From Hyphomicrobium sp. (GTDB lineage: Bacteria; Pseudomonadota; Alphaproteobacteria; Rhizobiales; Hyphomicrobiaceae), in NCBI GenBank assembly GCA_016793445.1, contig JAEUME010000013.1, forward strand, positions 42,401 through 106,400: a stretch of DNA of 64,000 nt, given 5' to 3'. Numbering within the stretch: the first letter of the stretch is position 1; the number at the start of each line of letters is the position of its first letter. The position numbers and the translations under genes are program-made. The notes under the pieces are model-generated. The model saw nothing but the letters and a program-made list of their open reading frames with translations. It was not told where the DNA came from and made no database searches. Below are positions 58,440-64,000 of the stretch, piece by piece.

Positions 58440-61371
58440 CGTGCACTCCGCTAGGACGTCGAGACGTACAGTGAGCGTGCACTCACTGGCTGTAACCCCT
58501 TACCATGCGAAATTTCTGGCGTATGACCTGACGCTAAAGCATCCGGCTATCGATCCCGCGCGTCTATCAATGTCTCTTTTCGATGCGGCGGTGGACCTTA
58601 ACCCGCACCAGATCGAAGCGGCACTCTTCGCGCTCAATTCCCCCCTTACTGAGGGAGTGATCCTTGCGGACGAAGTTGGGCTCGGAAAAACCATAGAGGC
58701 AGGAATTGTCCTCTGCCAAAAATGGGCCGAGCGTAAAAGGCGGCTCCTTGTAGTTTGCCCAGCATCCATCAGGAAGCAATGGGCACTTGAGCTTGCCGAA
58801 AAATTCAGTCTGCCAGCTGTCGTTGTCGATGCTGGGTTTGCGCGCGATGAGCAACGGCGAGGAAACGCCCGTCCTTTCGAGCAAGCAGCAATAGTTATCG
58901 CTTCTTATCACTACGCCGCACGAATGAAGGACGCGCTGCGTATAGTGCCTTGGGACCTTATTGTGATTGACGAAGCGCACAAGCTTCGGAACGCCTATCG
59001 CACCAGCAACAAGGTTGGGCAGGCTCTCAAGTGGGCCACAGAAGGCCGGAAAAAGCTCCTCCTGACGGCTACCCCGCTTCAGAACAGTCTGATGGAGCTT
59101 TACGGTCTCGCTTCGCTCATCGACGAGAACATGTTCGGAGATCCAAACGCGTTTCGCGCTCGATATGCTAACGCTGGCGGAGATCTCGCAGAGCTTCGAC
59201 AGCGGCTTTCTACGTTCTGCAAGAGAACGCTGCGGCGTCAGGTTCTTGAATACGTGAAATACACGCGGCGTATCGCTCTCACCCGGCCCTTTCGGCCGAC
59301 CGATACCGAACAGGCGCTCTACGATTCGATTTCGGCGTTTCTGCAGAGAGACGGAACCTACGCTATCCCGGCACGTCAGCGCCATTTGACGGTGCTAATC
59401 TTGCGGAAGCTTCTTGCATCGTCCTCACTGGCCATAGCTGGCACGCTTGAGGCATTGCGCGACCGCCTCGCATCCATTGCCGACGGCCGGCAGGATGAAA
59501 CGCAACTGGTCGAAGCTCTTGTTAGCGATGAAGAGATGGAAGAAGAGCTTCTCGATGAATGGCTCGAACTTGATGAAGACGATCCACCCAACCAAGACGC
59601 AACCGCAATCGACCCGAAGCGGCTCAGAGACGAGATCGACGAGCTTGCGGCTCTCGCAAAGCGCGCCCGATCGATAGGCACGGACACTAAGACGACAGCA
59701 CTGCTTACTGCTCTCGAAGTCGGCTTCTCCGAGCAGATGAAAATGGGCGCTGCTCGCAAGGCCCTCGTCTTTACGGAGTCAAGGCGGACGCAGGAGTATC
59801 TGCGAACATACCTCGAAGCTAACGGATACGCCGGAAAAATCGTTGTATTCAGCGGGTCAAACACCGGTCCCCAGGCTGCAGCCATCTACGAGCAATGGCT
59901 GAAAGCGAACAAAGAAAACGGTAAGTCTACGGGATCCCGCGCCGTCGACATGCGAACGGCTCTCGTCGAGCACTTCCGTGACCACGCCGACATCATGATA
60001 GCAACCGAAGCTGCGGCTGAGGGCGTCAATCTCCAATTTTGCTCTCAGGTGATCAACTACGACCTTCCCTGGAATCCGCAGCGCATTGAGCAACGTATCG
60101 GGCGCTGCCACCGTTACGGGCAAAAGCACGATGTCATCGTCATCAACTTCCTGAATGAGCGAAACGCCGCTGACCAGCGGGTTCACGAATTGCTTACCGA
60201 AAAGTTTCAGCTCTTCGACGGTGTCTTCGGCGCATCGGATGACGTGTTGGGCATTATCGAGTCAGGGGTGGACTTCGAGAAGCGCGTGCTCGCCATCTAC
60301 CAGGAATGCCGAACGCCCCAAGCGATAGAGGCGGCGTTCAAAGCTTTGCAGGCAGAGCTCGATGAGCAAATCAAGTCGCGCTTGGAAGAAACCAAGCAAA
60401 CGCTGCTGGAGCACTTCGATGAGGACGTGCATGCCCGTCTGAAACTGCGTCTGGCGGAGACATCGGCGCAGCTGGATGCTGTCGGCAAGAAGTTCTGGAA
60501 CCTCACAAAGTTCGTCCTGAATGAACATGCCGCCTTTGATGACGAGCAACTTCACTTTGACCTCGCGACCTCACCCCAGCCAGATATCTCGACTGGCCGT
60601 TACCATCTCATTACGAAGTCGCGGAGTGTGGCTCCGGACGATGGGGCAGGGCAGAACCGCTTCCTCTACCGGCTCTCTCACCCGTTGGGGGAGAGTGTCA
60701 TCGCTGCTGGGAAAGCGACTTCAACACCGACAGCCGAGATTTCCTTCGACGTCAGCAACCATCCCGGCAGGATCGCCGTCTTGGAAGCCCTTCGGGGCAA
60801 AGGCGGTCACTTAACCCTTCAGCGTCTTACGGTCCAATCGTTCGAGACGGAAGAGTACCTGCTGTTCTCTGGTATCGATGAGAACGGGAAGTCGGTCGAC
60901 CATGAGACTTGCTCGAAGTTATTCGCTGTCTCTGGTGCAACCACGGCCGTTCCGTCTCTTCCGGAACACATAGTAGCAAGGCTCTCGGCAGAGGCTGACC
61001 GCCACGCAATGGCCACCGTCAGCCGATCACTCGAAGCCAACAGCAAGCATTTCAACGTCGCGCGGGAACGCCTGGAGCAATGGGCAGACGACAAGATTCA
61101 AGCGGCCGAAAAGGCGCTAAAAGACACAAAGGAGCAGATAAAGGCTTTAAGGCGCGACGCGCGTCTGGCGGAGACACTCGAAGCGCAGCACCAGCTCCAG
61201 CAAAAGCTGCAAGATCTCGAAAAGCGGCAGCGAAAGCAGCGCCAGGAGATATTCAAAGTCGAGGACGAGATCGAGAGCAAGCGGGACGAGCTAATCGCCG
61301 GCCTCGAAAAGCGTCTATCGCAAAGCAATCACACGGAAGCACTGTTCACGATCCGATGGTCGGTCGTTTGA
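58432..61371 (+). CDS. SNF2-family helicase of a restriction/defence system
   Basis: 979 residues from a GTG with GGAGG 5-6 bases upstream, overlapping the preceding gene by 8 bases. SNF2 motifs: LADEVGLGKTIEAG (Lys86), DEAH box (180-183), LLTATPLQNSLMELYGL, and IATEAAAEGVNLQFCSQVINYDLPWNPQRIEQRIGRCHRYGQ. The last 120 residues form a coiled coil (AAEKALKDTKEQIKALRRD ... LEKRQRKQRQEIFKVEDEI). Such helicases stand beside large type III-like methylases in defence loci, as here 32 bases later. They would translocate on DNA without unwinding. Confidence 0.9.
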   Translation: MADVHSARTSRRTVSVHSLAVTPYHAKFLAYDLTLKHPAIDPARLSMSLFDAAVDLNPHQIEAALFALNSPLTEGVILADEVGLGKTIEAGIVLCQKWAERKRRLLVVCPASIRKQWALELAEKFSLPAVVVDAGFARDEQRRGNARPFEQAAIVIASYHYAARMKDALRIVPWDLIVIDEAHKLRNAYRTSNKVGQALKWATEGRKKLLLTATPLQNSLMELYGLASLIDENMFGDPNAFRARYANAGGDLAELRQRLSTFCKRTLRRQVLEYVKYTRRIALTRPFRPTDTEQALYDSISAFLQRDGTYAIPARQRHLTVLILRKLLASSSLAIAGTLEALRDRLASIADGRQDETQLVEALVSDEEMEEELLDEWLELDEDDPPNQDATAIDPKRLRDEIDELAALAKRARSIGTDTKTTALLTALEVGFSEQMKMGAARKALVFTESRRTQEYLRTYLEANGYAGKIVVFSGSNTGPQAAAIYEQWLKANKENGKSTGSRAVDMRTALVEHFRDHADIMIATEAAAEGVNLQFCSQVINYDLPWNPQRIEQRIGRCHRYGQKHDVIVINFLNERNAADQRVHELLTEKFQLFDGVFGASDDVLGIIESGVDFEKRVLAIYQECRTPQAIEAAFKALQAELDEQIKSRLEETKQTLLEHFDEDVHARLKLRLAETSAQLDAVGKKFWNLTKFVLNEHAAFDDEQLHFDLATSPQPDISTGRYHLITKSRSVAPDDGAGQNRFLYRLSHPLGESVIAAGKATSTPTAEISFDVSNHPGRIAVLEALRGKGGHLTLQRLTVQSFETEEYLLFSGIDENGKSVDHETCSKLFAVSGATTAVPSLPEHIVARLSAEADRHAMATVSRSLEANSKHFNVARERLEQWADDKIQAAEKALKDTKEQIKALRRDARLAETLEAQHQLQQKLQDLEKRQRKQRQEIFKVEDEIESKRDELIAGLEKRLSQSNHTEALFTIRWSVV

Positions 61372-61403
61372 GCGGAGCAACGAAAGCACCACGAAAGAAC
61401 CAC

Positions 61404-63929
61404 ATGAGCAAGCAGTTCGAAAAACTTGTCGACCTCCTAAGAGAGCTGTTTCAGCTGGACCAGCCCGATCTCGACTTCGGCATCTATCGCATCATGCATG
61501 CCAAGGCCGATGAGCTGACCCAGTTTCTGGAGCGTGACCTGCTTCCGCAGGTGAAGACGGCTTTCTCGCAGTATACGACGGCAGACAAAGCCGAGCTGCA
61601 GGCTGCCCTAGCTAAGGCCATCGATCAGGCAACTGCTCTCGGCGTTGACCCGGAAAGCACGGGCAAGGTGAAGGAACTGAGGCAGAGACTTGCCAATGAA
61701 AGTGTCGATGTCGCTGCACTTGAAGCCGAGGTCTATGACCATCTCTACAGCTTCTTTCGCCGTTACTACCAGGAAGGCGATTTTCTGGCGAAGCGCGTCT
61801 ACAAGCCCGGTGTCTACGCCATTCCCTACGAAGGCGAGGAGGTCAAGCTGCACTGGGCCAACCGCGACCAGTACTACATCAAGACGAGCGAGTACCTCCG
61901 CGACTACGCCTTCACCCTGAAGCCCGGCGATGCCAAGGACCCCATGCGCGTCCACTTCCGGCTAGTCGATGCGGTCGAGGGCGAGCACGGCAACGTAAAG
62001 GCCGCCGAGGGTAAGGACCGCGTCTTCATCCTGGCAACTGATGATCCAATAGGAGAGGAGGACGGCGAACTCATCATCCGCTTCGAGTATCGTCCGTCCA
62101 GGCTGGAGGATTGGACGGACGAAGCGCGTGAGGCTGCGACCGCCGCTGCGGCCAAGAAACCGCCCACACAAAAGGAGCTGTCAGCGATTGCCGTGGCACG
62201 CATCCTCAAGACCACGGACGCAAAATTCGCAAAATGGATCGCCGAGCTTGCGAAACCTCATGCCAAAGCTAGTGGTGAGCAGGCCGACTACAGCCGCCTG
62301 CAGGCGAATCTCTACCGCTATGCGGCCCGAAATACATTCGATTACTTCATCCATAAAGACCTTGGCGACTTCCTACGCCGGGAAATGGACTTCTACATCA
62401 AGAACGAGGTCATGCACCTTGATGACGTCGAGAGCGAAACAGCCGCCCGCGTCGAACAGTACCTCTCAAAAATCAAGGTTATTCGCAGGATCGCAGGCAA
62501 GCTGATCGACTTCCTCGGACAGCTGGAGGATTTTCAAAGAAAGCTCTGGCTGAAGAAAAAGTTTGTGGTCGAGACGAGCTATTTAGTTACTCTCGACCGT
62601 GTTCCCGAAGATCTCTACCCGGTCGTGGCCAAGAGCGCTCCTCAGACGACAGAGTGGGTCCGGTTGCTCGGTATCGATAAGCTCGACGGATTCTCGGAGC
62701 CTCTATCAGTAGATTTCCTGAAAGAGAACGGCAGCCTTGTCTTGGATACGCGCTTCTTTGCACCTGAGTTCGTCGACAGTCTCGTGGCAAACTTGCCCAA
62801 TTTAGACCAATCACTAAGGGGGGTTTTAGTGCACTCCGACAACTTCCATGCGCTCAGCATCGCGCAGGCAAGGTTCAAGGAGACATTCAAGTCGATCTAT
62901 ATAGACCCACCGTACAACACTGACAGCAGCTCAATACCATATAAAAATGACTACAAGCATTCCTCGTTCGCTACCTTGATGCGCGACCGCTTGGCAGCCT
63001 GCCACCCACTGCTGAAACCTGACGGTGCTATATTTGTCAGCATCGACAAGACAGAGCGTACGGTGCTGGAACACGCGCTAGACGAAGTGTTTGGCGCAGA
63101 CAACCACATCGAAGAGCTGATCTGGACGCAAGCGACAGCTAACAGCCAGTTGCCCAATTACTCTACAAACCATGAATATGTCGAAGTTTACGCCAAGAAC
63201 CGCGCGTCCGTCGAAGCGGACAAGCAGATGTTTCGTGAGCCGAAGCCTGGCTATGTGGAAGTTATGGAACTCGTTGCTCGACTAAATCCAGACTATCCAA
63301 CTCCTGATAAGATTGAAACTGACATTAAGGCGCTATTCCAAGAGCATATCGATCAGTTGAAGGCAGAGGCTGAGGCAAACGAACAGGATTGGGCCGATGC
63401 CAAGCGCCAGGATCCATGGCGCGGGCTCTACCCCTACAATAGGGCCGAGTATCGCGATGATGCAGGACGATTTGTTGCCCCGGAACGCGCCGAGCAATGC
63501 AAAGCATCGATCTGGATCTGGTCGGAGCTTCCTACCGGTGCGCCTGCATCGAAGCAATCCCCCACAACCAAGGACCCTAAGCATCCCAACTACCGTTACT
63601 ATCGCCCGATCCATCCAATTACCGGAAAGCCATGTCCCCATCCGCAGGGTGGTTGGAAGTTCCCGCAGAAGCCCGACGAAAATGACGGAGAAAGACGATC
63701 ATTCGAATCGCTGGCAGCGGATCATCGTATCGCTTGGGGAGAGGACGAGTCTAAGGTACCGAGGACTAAGGGGTTCTTGCATGAGGTCGAGACCAATATC
63801 GGCACCAGCGTTTTCTATGAGTACAATGATGGAGAGGCTGAGCTAGCCAGCATGTTCGGCTGTCCGACATCAACGCATGTGAGTCAAAACGGGCGGCTTG
63901 AGGAACGGAGGGTTTTGAGCTCATCGTAG
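61404..63929 (+). pseudogene. Type III-like Mod DNA methyltransferase, apparently truncated
   Basis: 841 residues. A long N-terminal region (KLVDLLRELFQLDQPDLDFGIYRIMHAK; YDHLYSFFRRYYQEGDFLAKRVYKPGVYAIPYEGEEVKLHWANRDQYY) is typical of large Mod-like enzymes paired with SNF2 helicases. The catalytic motif DPPYNT is at residues 501-506. In this beta-class order the SAM motif FxGxG should follow the target-recognition part, near residue 900-950, but the frame ends at 63929 with a divergent tail after MFGC (CPTSTHVSQNGRL). So the protein lacks a cofactor site and is probably inactive, unless the window edge hides a programmed fix. Confidence 0.72.
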
Positions 63930-64000
63930 CCACCTTAGGAGTGGACATGAGACAGAAATCCAGACGGCCAGGACCATCGCCAAACGCGTGGCCAGCAAGC
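63861..64000 (+). mobile_element. Possible insertion-sequence end within mod
   Basis: From about 63861 (TGTCCGACATCAACGC) the sequence no longer looks like mod. An ATG at 63947 with TAGGAG 5 bases upstream opens an unbroken frame to the window edge (MRQKSRRPGPSPNAWPAS); MRQKS is how some IS3-group OrfA proteins start. Terminal repeats cannot be checked because the other end is outside the window. A simple frameshift in mod is the alternative. Confidence 0.35.

Noticed and set aside
58432..63929. DISARM system
   Set aside because: An SNF2 helicase and an adenine-type methylase are present, but DrmA, DrmB and DrmC are not seen, and the methylase is of the type III Mod kind.

Overview
The window looks like a chromosomal segment of a methylotrophic alphaproteobacterium of the Hyphomicrobiales, most like Hyphomicrobium or a relative. 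This rests on gene content and not on any search. Three diagnostic ethylmalonyl-CoA (EMC) pathway genes lie within 10 kb: ethylmalonyl-CoA mutase (18.5-20.5 kb), crotonyl-CoA carboxylase/reductase (21.3-22.7 kb) and methylsuccinyl-CoA dehydrogenase (26.5-28.2 kb). A MOFRL-type glycerate kinase of the serine cycle sits at the left edge. The sequence is GC-rich with typical alphaproteobacterial synteny.

Core part, 1-43.4 kb. The order is: glycerate kinase; DUF1244; dxs (isoprenoids); DUF2842 beside ctaA (haem A); an orphan PAS sensor head to head with a NarX/NarL-like two-component pair; GrpB; tRNA-fMet; a pabB-pabC fusion (folate); a polysaccharide flippase; a D,D-carboxypeptidase; tRNA-Leu(CAA); DoxX; ecm with two small envelope proteins; divergent ccr; BrkB-type membrane protein; a long HhH/disordered protein; mcd; cytochrome b561 with YceI; a BtuF-like cobalamin-binding protein; SDR; APC permease. 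Then come proB-proA-nadD-rsfS-rlmH and rplU-rpmA-GNAT-obgE, two blocks that are normally continuous but are split here by a BT1-type transporter and a small membrane protein. An acid-ceramidase-like Ntn hydrolase and tRNA-Ser(CGA) end the core.

Accessory part, 43.4-64 kb. A tyrosine integrase just downstream of tRNA-Ser(CGA) marks the left end of an integrated element whose right end is outside the window. It carries hipBA with four phased operators, an AlpA-like regulator, a complete-looking plasmid replicon (Rep_3-type RepA flanked by nine copies of a 15-bp iteron), a type Ib partition pair (ParA plus ribbon-helix-helix protein) with five copies of a short palindrome that is a good parS/operator candidate, a DUF411 protein, several genes I do not recognise, a metallophosphoesterase, an OLD-family nuclease, a DUF6876 protein, and a defence-type block: HigA-like regulator overlapping an SNF2 helicase, followed by a type III-like Mod methyltransferase that stops before its SAM-binding motif, probably by frameshift or IS insertion. 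No relaxase or conjugation gene is visible in this part.

Links between parts: the EMC genes, the B12-dependent mutase, the cobalamin-binding protein and glycerate kinase fit assimilation of C1/C2 carbon. The island fits a plasmid captured at a tRNA gene and loaded with defence and stability genes.
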